A DNA stretch of 64,000 nucleotides from Chryseobacterium sp. GVT01B (lineage in GTDB: Bacteria; Bacteroidota; Bacteroidia; Flavobacteriales; Weeksellaceae). The notes below the pieces were generated by a model. The model was not told the origin of the DNA. It was given only the letters and a program-made list of their open reading frames with translations, and did no database searches. The stretch lies in the NCBI RefSeq assembly GCF_019970045.1, contig NZ_JAHXYI010000003.1:186001-250000 (forward strand), read 5' to 3'. Every line of letters begins with the position of its first letter. The first letter of the stretch is position 1. A program made the translations under genes and the position numbers. Shown here one piece after another: positions 32,876 to 40,676 of this stretch.

Positions 32876-32978
32876 TGAATAAGAAACTAGAAGTTAGAAA
32901 TTAGAAGTGAGTGAAACTTTATTTTCTATCTCTTATGTTATCTAACTTCTAAGTTCTCATATCTAACATCTAAAAAAT

Positions 32979-33758
32979 ATGGAAATTTTAAACTCAAAAA
33001 TATTCGGCGAAAATTCAACTCATACGCCGCTTCTTGTATTTCACGGATTATTTGGAATGCTTGACAACTGGGGAAGCTTCGGAAAAGACCTGGGAGAATA
33101 TCTTCCTGTACATCTTATCGACCTTAGAAACCATGGCAGAAGCTTTCATTCAGAAAGTATGTCTCATGATGATCTGGCAGATGATATTGCCCGTTATATG
33201 GATCATTATGGAATTCAGAAAGCTCATGTTTTAGGACATTCTTTAGGAGGTAAAGCAGTGATGCAGTTTGCTATAAAATACCCTGAACGTGTTGAAAAAC
33301 TGATTGTTGTGGATATTTCACCTAAAGCATATCCGCCACATCACCAGGGAATTATCAAGGCACTGGAAACCGTTGATTTTAATACGGTGACTTCAAGAAA
33401 TGAAGTGGAAGCAGTTCTGAATCAATATATTCCGGAAAGATCTACCGTACAGTTTTTAACGAAAAACCTGTATTGGGATGATAACAAAAAACTTGGTTGG
33501 AGATTTAACCTTAAAACCCTGTCTGAGAAATATACAGAATTTGTATCCAATGCTATTAAATTCGGAGTTTTTGAAGGTGAGACATTGTTTATTGCAGGAG
33601 CAAAGTCCAATTATATTCTGCCTCAGGATGAATTTGGGATCAGACAGCAGTTTCCTAAAGCTAAAGTTGTTACGGTAAAAAATGCAGGACACTGGGTTCA
33701 GGCAGAAAATCCGGTTGATTTTGCAAATGTTGTGAAGGAATTTCTTGGATTAAATTAA
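32979..33758 (+). CDS. Alpha/beta hydrolase, YbfF-like esterase
   Basis: This 259-residue hydrolase has the oxyanion segment VFHGLFGMLDNWGSF, the nucleophile elbow GHSLGG (Ser), the acid-region AGAKSNYI, and the catalytic His in NAGHWVQAENP. These match YbfF-type esterases, which cleave short acyl esters and acyl-CoAs in vitro. The physiological substrate is unknown. It lies just upstream of the graspetide locus, but a 114-nt gap and a change of theme suggest it is not part of it. Confidence 0.9.
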   Translation: MEILNSKIFGENSTHTPLLVFHGLFGMLDNWGSFGKDLGEYLPVHLIDLRNHGRSFHSESMSHDDLADDIARYMDHYGIQKAHVLGHSLGGKAVMQFAIKYPERVEKLIVVDISPKAYPPHHQGIIKALETVDFNTVTSRNEVEAVLNQYIPERSTVQFLTKNLYWDDNKKLGWRFNLKTLSEKYTEFVSNAIKFGVFEGETLFIAGAKSNYILPQDEFGIRQQFPKAKVVTVKNAGHWVQAENPVDFANVVKEFLGLN

Positions 33759-33872
33759 TATTATACTTTGATTTTCAATATTATGTTAAAATTTTATTAA
33801 AATGTAATATTATTTCTCCATGATTTGAATTTTTTGTACTTTGGATTTCCAAAACGATAAAAATATTAACTT

Positions 33873-34109
33873 ATGGAAAACAAAAATTCAAAAAAGAAGC
33901 CATTTTTCGCGACATTCTTAGAAAAACAGGTTAAAGACCCTGAAACAGTAAAAGGAGGAGGTATTACTTCTGTACTGGCAGACCAGATTACTACATCCCT
34001 TCAGGACCAGATTACTACTCCTCTTAAGGATAATGTTACTAAGCCTGATAATGATAATGTAACGATGAAATATCCTTCTGACGGAGATGAGGATGTTTTA
34101 GATGTGTAA
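33873..34109 (+). CDS. Graspetide precursor peptide 1 (chryseoviridin/microviridin-like, multicore)
   Basis: This 78-residue precursor has a leader with the ligase-recognition motif PFFATFLE (10-17; canonical PFFARFL) and KGGG at 27-30, a likely protease site. Four eight-residue repeats follow: ITSVLADQ (31-38), ITTSLQDQ (39-46), ITTPLKDN (47-54) and VTKPDNDN (55-62). Each has Thr at position 2 and Asp at position 7. Then comes the microviridin-type core TMKYPSDGDED (64-74). Predicted links: T32-D37, T40-D45, T48-D53 and T56-D61 esters, plus T64-D70 and S69-D72 esters and a K66-E73 amide in the core. The pattern follows chryseoviridin; bonds are predicted, not shown. Confidence 0.92.
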   Translation: MENKNSKKKPFFATFLEKQVKDPETVKGGGITSVLADQITTSLQDQITTPLKDNVTKPDNDNVTMKYPSDGDEDVLDV

Positions 34110-34161
34110 GAATATACATACAGCTTAAGCTTAATTATATATCAAACCAAAACTAAACATT

Positions 34162-34386
34162 ATGAAAAACCAAAACTCAAAGAAGAAGCCATTTTTCGCA
34201 TCATTCTTAGAAAAACAGGTTAAAGATCCTGAAACAGTAAAAGGAGGAACTGATATGTCAATTCCTGAAAGAGATGTAATTACAAAACCGGCAATTGACG
34301 TTGTAACCTCTCCGAAAGATGATATGATGCACACGCTGAAATATCCATCTGACGGTGATGATGATACAATCACTATTCCACTATAA
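34162..34386 (+). CDS. Graspetide precursor peptide 2 (multicore)
   Basis: This 74-residue paralogue has a nearly identical leader (PFFASFLE at 10-17, KGG at 27-29) but a different core. Three eight-residue repeats MSIPERDV (32-39), ITKPAIDV (40-47) and VTSPKDDM (48-55), each with Ser/Thr at position 2 and Asp at position 7, precede the microviridin-type core TLKYPSDGDDD (58-68) and a TITIPL tail. Leaders are conserved while cores diverge, as expected for alternative substrates of one ligase set. It lies 52 nt after precursor 1 and 72 nt before the first ligase, with a terminator between. Confidence 0.92.
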   Translation: MKNQNSKKKPFFASFLEKQVKDPETVKGGTDMSIPERDVITKPAIDVVTSPKDDMMHTLKYPSDGDDDTITIPL

Positions 34387-34412
34387 TAAGTAGAATACAA
34401 TAAAAATAGTAG

Positions 34413-34442
34413 GGGAAACTTAAACATTAAGTTTCCCTTTTT
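34413..34442 (+). terminator. Intrinsic terminator/attenuator between precursors and ligases
   Basis: GGGAAACTTA pairs with TAAGTTTCCC across a 5-nt loop and is followed by five T. It lies between precursor 2 and the first ATP-grasp gene. Partial read-through would give many precursor transcripts per ligase transcript. Confidence 0.8.
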
Positions 34443-34457
34443 AATAAAAACCGGCAA

Positions 34458-35414
34458 ATGATTCTCTGCATCACCCATTCACAGGATTTTTACAATATCG
34501 ATATCTTTTTCGAATACCTGACCTCCAAAAATATTCCTTATTTCAGACTGAATTCTGACCGCCTGAATCACCTTCAGAAAATCAGCATTCAAGAAAATTC
34601 ATTTGAATTGACTGATGAATCCGGAAATACCATCCATTCTGATGCAATCAAAGGAGTATGGCATAGAAAAGCATGGAGAATCAGCACTCCTGAAGAATTG
34701 GATCAGGATTATGAAAAAATATTCCTGAACGAATATGGAAGCCTGCGCTACAACCTGATGACTGCCTTAGAGCATATTCCGTGGATCAATCCTTATGAAA
34801 ATGAAAAAAAAGTTGATGGCAATAAGATATTTCAGCTGAAAATTGCAGAAAGAAATAACTTAACGATCCCTAAAACTATTTTTTCCAACGATGAAGAGAA
34901 AATAACGAATTTTTTCCATCAATACTGTCAGGGAAAAGCAATTGCCAAGCTTCATGGAGTAACGGCGAAAACAATGTCGGGTGAAAACATGATTTCCACT
35001 ACAATTATTGAAGAGGAATCACTTGAAAACCTTTCAGACATTGCATACTGCCCGATGATTTTTCAGCCTTATATTGAAAAAGAATACGAATTGAGAATTG
35101 TCTATGTAGACGGTGATTTCTTCACAGGAAAGATCAATAACAGTGAAAATGCGGACTGGAGAGTAGCACACGAAGGCTATTTCTGGTCAGCGTATGAACT
35201 TCCGGAGCCTGTAAAAGCCAGTCTCACTTCCATGATGCATGAAATGGGACTTTATATAGGAGCTATCGATATGATCAAAGGAAGAGACGGAGCGTATTAT
35301 TTCCTTGAAGTCAATCCACAAGGAGAGTGGGGAATGCTGCAAAAAGAGCTGGGATTTCCTATTGCAGAAAGAATTGCCGATAATCTTATCAAAAGAATCA
35401 ATTTCCATGAATAA
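34458..35414 (+). CDS. Graspetide ATP-grasp ligase, probably MvdC/MdnB-like (lactam-forming)
   Basis: This 318-residue ATP-grasp protein begins MILCITHSQDFYNIDIFFEYL. Substrate-binding features include the WHRKAWRIS segment, ATP-binding lysines in KAIAKLHGVTAK, ERNNLTIPKT, and the Mg2+-binding end LEVNPQGEW. The C-terminus GFPIAERIADNL resembles the MdnB/MvdC branch, which forms the Lys-Glu/Asp amide in microviridins; that subtype call is tentative. It overlaps the next ligase by 8 nt. Confidence 0.88.
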   Translation: MILCITHSQDFYNIDIFFEYLTSKNIPYFRLNSDRLNHLQKISIQENSFELTDESGNTIHSDAIKGVWHRKAWRISTPEELDQDYEKIFLNEYGSLRYNLMTALEHIPWINPYENEKKVDGNKIFQLKIAERNNLTIPKTIFSNDEEKITNFFHQYCQGKAIAKLHGVTAKTMSGENMISTTIIEEESLENLSDIAYCPMIFQPYIEKEYELRIVYVDGDFFTGKINNSENADWRVAHEGYFWSAYELPEPVKASLTSMMHEMGLYIGAIDMIKGRDGAYYFLEVNPQGEWGMLQKELGFPIAERIADNLIKRINFHE

Positions 35415-36411
35415 AATTTTAATTATAACCCATACCGCAGATAATTTTTCTATTGAAAAAGTAACAGAATATATCGAGAAAAATAACTGTGAAGTCATTC
35501 GCTTTGATGTTGACGTTTATCCTTTACAAAATAAGCTTTCCACCATTTTTCAGGATGGAGAATGGGTAAGTTTTCTTGAAACACCTGGAGCAAAACATCG
35601 TTTGGACGATATTTCAGCTATCTGGTACAGAAGAGCTTACAATATCGGAAAAGGCCTAAAAGAAGAAATGGACTCTAAGTTTTACGGTGCGGCAATGGGC
35701 GAAATCAGAAATACCCTTTTCGGTTTCTTTGAATCTGTAGATGCTTATTCTTTGGGAAAACCAAGTATTTACAGAAGACTGGACAGTAAAGAAGAACAAT
35801 TGAAAATTGCAGATAAATTAGGACTGACCATTCCGGCAACCTGCCTTACCAATAATCCTGATGAAGCCAGAAAATTTATTCTGAAACATCAGAATGTAGT
35901 GGCAAAAATGCAAACAGGTTTTGCGATCTATGAAGACGGTGTGGAAAGTGTAGTCTTTACAAATGTTGTCAGTGAAAATAAGCTGGAAGAGCTGGATTTA
36001 TTATTGTACTGCCCGATGCAGTTTCAACAAATGATTCAGAAGAAAAAAGAACTTCGTATTACCATTGTGGGAAGAGATGTTTATGCATTTGAAATAGATT
36101 CCCAGCAATCCGAAGATGCCAAAATAGACTGGAGAAAAGACGGGATTAACCTGATTGATAAATGGAGCAGAACAGAACTTCCGGCAGACGTAGAAGCAAA
36201 ATTGCTTGAACTTCTTGATATTTACAATGTAGATTACGGTGCAATAGACATGATAGTTTCCCCTGAAGACGAATACTACTTCATAGAGATCAATGCCGCC
36301 GGAGAATTCTTCTGGCTGGATAATCTTACAGAAGGAAACCTAATTTCAAGGAGTATTGCAGACGTCCTTTGCGATAAAGCTCCAAGAAGAAATAATGAGG
36401 TAATGGCTTAA
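35407..36411 (+). CDS. Graspetide ATP-grasp ligase, probably MvdD/MdnC/CdnC-like (ester-forming)
   Basis: From ATG 35407, which overlaps the preceding stop by 8 nt, the protein is 334 residues beginning MNKILIITHTADNFSIEKV. It has the IWYRRAYNI leader-binding-region segment, KMQTGF in the ATP-grasp domain, and FIEINAAGEFFWLDN with the metal-binding Glu and Asn. That last motif is closest to the MdnC/MvdD branch, which installs the Thr/Ser-Asp/Glu omega-esters. CdnC of Chryseobacterium gregarium is the nearest known functional analogue (from memory). An upstream in-frame ATG at 35305 would bury the start inside the first ligase and is unlikely. Confidence 0.9.
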   Translation: MNKILIITHTADNFSIEKVTEYIEKNNCEVIRFDVDVYPLQNKLSTIFQDGEWVSFLETPGAKHRLDDISAIWYRRAYNIGKGLKEEMDSKFYGAAMGEIRNTLFGFFESVDAYSLGKPSIYRRLDSKEEQLKIADKLGLTIPATCLTNNPDEARKFILKHQNVVAKMQTGFAIYEDGVESVVFTNVVSENKLEELDLLLYCPMQFQQMIQKKKELRITIVGRDVYAFEIDSQQSEDAKIDWRKDGINLIDKWSRTELPADVEAKLLELLDIYNVDYGAIDMIVSPEDEYYFIEINAAGEFFWLDNLTEGNLISRSIADVLCDKAPRRNNEVMA

Positions 36412-36431
36412 GAACAAAGCATTTTTAATCA

Positions 36432-36470
36432 TAAAAGTCCTGAAAGTTGTACATTCTTTCAGGACTTTTA
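36432..36470 (+). terminator. Terminator of the graspetide operon
   Basis: A perfect 15-bp stem TAAAAGTCCTGAAAG/CTTTCAGGACTTTTA with a 9-nt loop lies 20 nt after the second ligase, isolating the locus from the following genes. Confidence 0.82.
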
Positions 36471-36670
36471 AATATAATGATCTATTGCAGTTGGAATTTT
36501 TCCGGTTTGTTGATTTCCGAGTGATAATATTGGTTAAATAAAGTTGAATTATGCTTTAAAAATCGCAAATTTGCAGAAGCAGTTTTTCTAAGGAATTTTT
36601 GCCGGATCCGGAAGAATTGCCGGATAGAAAATATTGTTATATTTTAGTCAGCAATCAAGTAAAATAATTA

Positions 36671-37684
36671 ATGATTTTTGTAACGGGTGCTACCGGAATT
36701 CTGGGAAGAATAATTGTACTGGAACTTCTTAAAAGAGGTAAAAATGTACGTGCTTCCAAAAGACCGGGCAGCAATTTAAACGAAGTAAAGCATTCATACA
36801 GCTTTTATACGGAGAATCCTGACGATTTTTTTAACAAAATCGAATGGGTAAACGTAGATTTTGATGATCTCGATTCTTTGAAAACTGCACTGCAAGGTGT
36901 AGATGAGGTGTATCATTGTGCTGCAAAAGTAAGTTTCCATCCCAAAGATGAAAAAGAAATGTACCGTACAAATATTAAAGGTACAGAAAACCTCCTGTTT
37001 GCCTGCGAAGGATCAGACATTAAAAAATTTCTCCATGTAAGTTCTGTTGCCGTTCTTGATAATTTCAATGAAAAAGGAGAACTGGATGAAGATTCTGACT
37101 TTAATCCTAAACTGGAACACTCTGCGTATGCTATTTCAAAACATTTATCTGAAATGGAAGTATGGAGAGCTTCAGCAGAAGGCCTGAATGCAGTGATTAT
37201 CAATCCGGGAATGATCGTAGGAAGCGGAAACTGGAGTCAAAGCAGCGGCGAACTTTTCTCTACTTTTGAGGACAATAGTTTTACCTTTTCCGGCGGTTCT
37301 GCTTACGTTGATGTAAGAGATGTGGCCAATACAGCAATCGGGCTGATGGAAAATAATCTTTTCGGAGAACGTTTTATCATTGTTGCTGAAAATAACAGAT
37401 ATGCTGACCTTGCAAAACAGGTAAGAACCCGTCTGGGACTTAAAGATGCCAGAATTCTTTCACAATCTGTATTAAATATCGGAAGAGTAGCCAACACCCT
37501 TTTCGGATGGCTGATTCCCAAACTGAAAATGGTTACCAAATCAAATATTGAAGCCATTTCTTCATTCAACACCATTTCCAATCACAAAGTCAAAGAAAAA
37601 CTGAACTATCAGTTTATTCCTGTAAAAGAAAGTATCGACTTTCACCTGAATAATTATATTAACGACAAAAAGCTGAAGAAATGA
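36671..37684 (+). CDS. NAD-dependent epimerase/dehydratase (extended SDR)
   Basis: This 337-residue extended SDR has the Rossmann motif GATGILG (about 6-12) and the catalytic YAISK (Tyr-x3-Lys). It is related to dihydroflavonol reductase/3-beta-HSD-type SDRs. The specific substrate is unknown. Its stop overlaps the next ATG (acyl-CoA ligase) by 4 nt, so the pair may act on the same lipid-like intermediate. Confidence 0.88.
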   Translation: MIFVTGATGILGRIIVLELLKRGKNVRASKRPGSNLNEVKHSYSFYTENPDDFFNKIEWVNVDFDDLDSLKTALQGVDEVYHCAAKVSFHPKDEKEMYRTNIKGTENLLFACEGSDIKKFLHVSSVAVLDNFNEKGELDEDSDFNPKLEHSAYAISKHLSEMEVWRASAEGLNAVIINPGMIVGSGNWSQSSGELFSTFEDNSFTFSGGSAYVDVRDVANTAIGLMENNLFGERFIIVAENNRYADLAKQVRTRLGLKDARILSQSVLNIGRVANTLFGWLIPKLKMVTKSNIEAISSFNTISNHKVKEKLNYQFIPVKESIDFHLNNYINDKKLKK

Positions 37685-39450
37685 ATCTTGCAGAGGCAAT
37701 TATCCTTAAAAATGTAGAAAAACATCCTATAAAAGCGGCTATTGGATTTAAAAAGAAAGATGCAGCCTGGAAAGAGCTGAGCTGGAAAAAATTCAGTGAG
37801 GTTATTTTTAAAACAGCCAATGCCCTAAAGGAAGCTGGAGTTCAGGAGAATGACAGAGTCGCTATTTATTCAGATAACTCGTCCGAATGGATGATCGTTG
37901 ACCTGGCTTCAATGGCCATCGGTGCTGTTACGGTACCTATTTATTCAACCAATAATGCTGAGCAGGCAGAACATATCATTAACGATTCCGGAGCTAAAGC
38001 TGTTTTAGTGGGAAATCAGATGCAGTATGATGCCTGTCTTGAGTTTTTACATAAAGAAGAAAACAATCTTGAAACCATTATTGTTTCTAAAAAAGCAGTG
38101 TGGATCAAGAAAGAATTCAATAGTTTTTATCTTGAAGATTTTATTGCTAAAGCTTCACCGGAACTGGAGATTTGTAAGAAGGAAAACGATGATACAGCCA
38201 CATTAATCTATACTTCAGGAACTACCGGAATTCCAAAAGGAGTAATGTTAACTCACGGGAACTTTATCAAAGCATTTGATTCTCATTTTGAATTTTTTAA
38301 GTTTAAAAACTTTGAAGAAGAGCTTTCACTGGCATTTTTACCATTGAGCCACGTTTTTGAAAGAAGCTGGAGTTTACTTTGCCTGTATGGCGGTGCCCGC
38401 GTTTATTTCCTGGAAGATCCTAAAAATGTAGCCAAAGCACTGGAAGAAGTAAAACCTACTGCTATGTGCGCCGTACCGAGATTTTTCCAGAAAGTATATG
38501 CAGGAGTTCTTGAAAAAGCAGAGGAAGGTTCATCACTGAAGAAGAAAATATTTGACTGGGCACTTAAAACCGGATGGGAAACTGCAGAATTAAGAAGAAA
38601 TGAAAAACCAATTCCTTTTGGATTAAAATTCAAAGAAGCTGTTGCAGATAGATTGGTTTTCAGTAAGATAAAAGAAAAAATGGGCGGCAGACTGTGGTTC
38701 TTACCTTGTGGTGGAGCATCATTGTCACCAGAAGTTACCCGTTTCTTTGAATCAGTGGGAATCCATGTAACTGTAGGATACGGATTAACGGAAACTACCG
38801 CAACATTGACTCTTTTCCCTTTAACTCATTTTGAACATGGTACCAGTGGAAAACCATTGCCGGGAGTAGAAATGCGTATCGGTGAAAACGATGAAATTCA
38901 GGCGAGAGGAAACGGAATCATGAAAGGCTATTACAATAAACCTGAAGAAACGCAGAAAGTGTTCACAGAAGACGGTTGGTTTAAAACCGGTGATGCAGGA
39001 AAGTTTGATGATAAAGGAAACCTGATTATCACAGACAGAATCAAAGATCTGATGAAGACTTCCAATGGAAAATATATCGCTCCACAGCAGATAGAAAACC
39101 TTTTGACCAACAATAATTTTATCCAGCAGATTATGCTGATTGCAGAAGGAAGACAGTTTGTTTCAGCATTGATTGTTCCTAATTTTGAATTTTTACAGGA
39201 TTACATTAAGAAAAATAATATTCCTTTTACCAACTGGGAAGATGCTGTAAAAAATGAAAAGGTAATCAACCTTTATAAAGAAAAAATTAAAGAATTGCAG
39301 GATCACCTGGCGGACTATGAAAAAGTGAAGAAATTCACTTTGATGCCGGCAGAATTTGATATCAATACAGGAGAAATTACTCCGACTTTAAAGGTCAAAA
39401 GAAATGTGGTGATCAAAAAATATGCGGATATTATAGAGAAGATGTATTAA
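37681..39450 (+). CDS. Long-chain fatty acid-CoA ligase (AMP-forming)
   Basis: This 589-residue ANL-superfamily enzyme has P-loop motif TLIYTSGTTGIPKGVMLTHG, the motif GYGLTETTATLT, and DGWFKTGDAGKF with the hinge Asp. The C-terminal catalytic Lys region follows (TPTLKVKRNVV). It activates long-chain fatty acids with ATP and CoA, as FadD does. Translation is probably coupled to the SDR gene upstream. The gap downstream holds a dispersed-repeat-like element. Confidence 0.93.
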   Translation: MNLAEAIILKNVEKHPIKAAIGFKKKDAAWKELSWKKFSEVIFKTANALKEAGVQENDRVAIYSDNSSEWMIVDLASMAIGAVTVPIYSTNNAEQAEHIINDSGAKAVLVGNQMQYDACLEFLHKEENNLETIIVSKKAVWIKKEFNSFYLEDFIAKASPELEICKKENDDTATLIYTSGTTGIPKGVMLTHGNFIKAFDSHFEFFKFKNFEEELSLAFLPLSHVFERSWSLLCLYGGARVYFLEDPKNVAKALEEVKPTAMCAVPRFFQKVYAGVLEKAEEGSSLKKKIFDWALKTGWETAELRRNEKPIPFGLKFKEAVADRLVFSKIKEKMGGRLWFLPCGGASLSPEVTRFFESVGIHVTVGYGLTETTATLTLFPLTHFEHGTSGKPLPGVEMRIGENDEIQARGNGIMKGYYNKPEETQKVFTEDGWFKTGDAGKFDDKGNLIITDRIKDLMKTSNGKYIAPQQIENLLTNNNFIQQIMLIAEGRQFVSALIVPNFEFLQDYIKKNNIPFTNWEDAVKNEKVINLYKEKIKELQDHLADYEKVKKFTLMPAEFDINTGEITPTLKVKRNVVIKKYADIIEKMY

Positions 39451-39458
39451 AAATTTTG

Positions 39459-39550
39459 ACCTCCTTTTCACGTCAAATACAATGAAGGTGTGAAAATTCC
39501 TCTCTTTTGGAGGGGGGCAAAAATTCAAAGAATTTTTGACGGGGTGGTTT
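39459..39550. repeat. Dispersed intergenic repeat with two hairpins
   Basis: The element contains CCTCTCTTTTGGAGGGG and AAAATTCAAAGAATTTT palindromes, then GACGGGGTGGTT. I recall this style of sequence recurring between genes in related flavobacteria, but this window has only one copy. It may serve as a terminator for the ligase gene. Confidence 0.5.
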
Positions 39551-39573
39551 AAAATAATGACTTAAATTAAACT

Positions 39574-40632
39574 ATGACAACACAAGATTTTATAGGAAAA
39601 GAAAATTTCAATATTCATACTCAAACGGTTTCAGAAAGCTGTCCGTCTAATATTGCCCTGATTAAATATTGGGGGAAATATGCTGATCAGATTCCTGCCA
39701 ATCCAAGTATCAGTTACACTTTAAACCATTGTAAAACCAATACTTCAATGGAATTTATTGCAAACGAAGCTTTTTCAGTAAAGACCTTTCTGGTTGGTAA
39801 TGAAGAAGTGAAATTTGCTGAAAAAATTGAGAAATATTTCAAAAATATAGAACAGTATCTTCCCTGGATTTTAAAAGGGAAATATATCATCAGAACAGAG
39901 AATACATTTCCGCACAGCTCAGGGATTGCAAGTTCAGCTTCAGGATTTGGAGCTATTGCAAAATGTCTGATGGCATTGGATGCTTCATTTACAGGAAAAA
40001 CTTCTGAAGAAGAATCTTTAAGAAAAGCTTCATTTTTAGCAAGATTAGGAAGTGGAAGCGCTTGCCGAAGTCTATACAACGGACTTGTGGTGTGGGGAAA
40101 AACTGATGAGGTAGAAGGGAGCTCAGATTTATTTGGAGTACAGTTTCCGAATGCTGAAGTTCATGAGGTATTCAGAAATTTTAACGATTGGGTTTTATTG
40201 ATCCATGAAGGACAGAAAAGTGTTTCTTCAACGGTAGGACACGGTCTAATGAATACGAATCCTTATGCAGAAAGAAGATTTCAGGAAGCAAGAGAGAACT
40301 TTGTTCCCATGAAAGAAATCCTGAAAAACGGTGACATGGAAAGCTTTATCAAATTAGTAGAGCATGAAGCACTTACACTGCATGCGATGATGATGATGAG
40401 TGATCCTGCTTTTATCCTGATGAAAACAGGTACTTTGGAAGTCATCAACAAAATCTGGGATTTCAGAAGAGAAACAGGATTGCCTTTATTCTTTACGCTG
40501 GATGCAGGAGCTAATGTTCACCTTCTATTCCCTAATAATGGTTCTGAAGAACAGATTAAAACCTTCATCGAAGCTGAATTATTACAGCACACCCAGAAAA
40601 ACGGGGTAGTGAAGGATATAATGAAATTCTAA
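39574..40632 (+). CDS. mvaD: Diphosphomevalonate decarboxylase
   Basis: This 352-residue GHMP-kinase-fold enzyme has SCPSNIALIKYWGKY at the N-terminus, the ATP loop PHSSGIASSASGFGAIA, and the diagnostic ARLGSGSACRSLYNG. It converts mevalonate 5-diphosphate to isopentenyl diphosphate, indicating isoprenoid synthesis through the mevalonate pathway, as in many flavobacteria. Other pathway genes are not in the window. The gene ends at a palindromic terminator. Confidence 0.93.
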   Translation: MTTQDFIGKENFNIHTQTVSESCPSNIALIKYWGKYADQIPANPSISYTLNHCKTNTSMEFIANEAFSVKTFLVGNEEVKFAEKIEKYFKNIEQYLPWILKGKYIIRTENTFPHSSGIASSASGFGAIAKCLMALDASFTGKTSEEESLRKASFLARLGSGSACRSLYNGLVVWGKTDEVEGSSDLFGVQFPNAEVHEVFRNFNDWVLLIHEGQKSVSSTVGHGLMNTNPYAERRFQEARENFVPMKEILKNGDMESFIKLVEHEALTLHAMMMMSDPAFILMKTGTLEVINKIWDFRRETGLPLFFTLDAGANVHLLFPNNGSEEQIKTFIEAELLQHTQKNGVVKDIMKF

Positions 40633-40652
40633 AATTAAAAATATTCAATAGG

Positions 40653-40676
40653 AGTGGGCTTTAGCCCACTTTTTTA
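40653..40676 (+). terminator. Terminator built from the GGGCTTTAGCCC palindrome
   Basis: AGTGGGCT pairs with AGCCCACT across TT and runs into seven T. The core TGGGCTTTAGCCCA is the same palindrome family as the repeat at 45793-45927, and it is preceded by the CAATAGGA word found at that repeat's ends. Confidence 0.75.

Noticed and set aside
33963..34094. CRISPR-like or plain tandem DNA repeat
   Set aside because: The periodicity is at protein level (eight residues) within a precursor gene; DNA units are divergent.
34458..36411. RimK/glutathione-synthetase type ATP-grasp ligases
   Set aside because: Adjacent precursors with the PFFAxFLE leader and TxKYPSD core indicate graspetide ligases instead.
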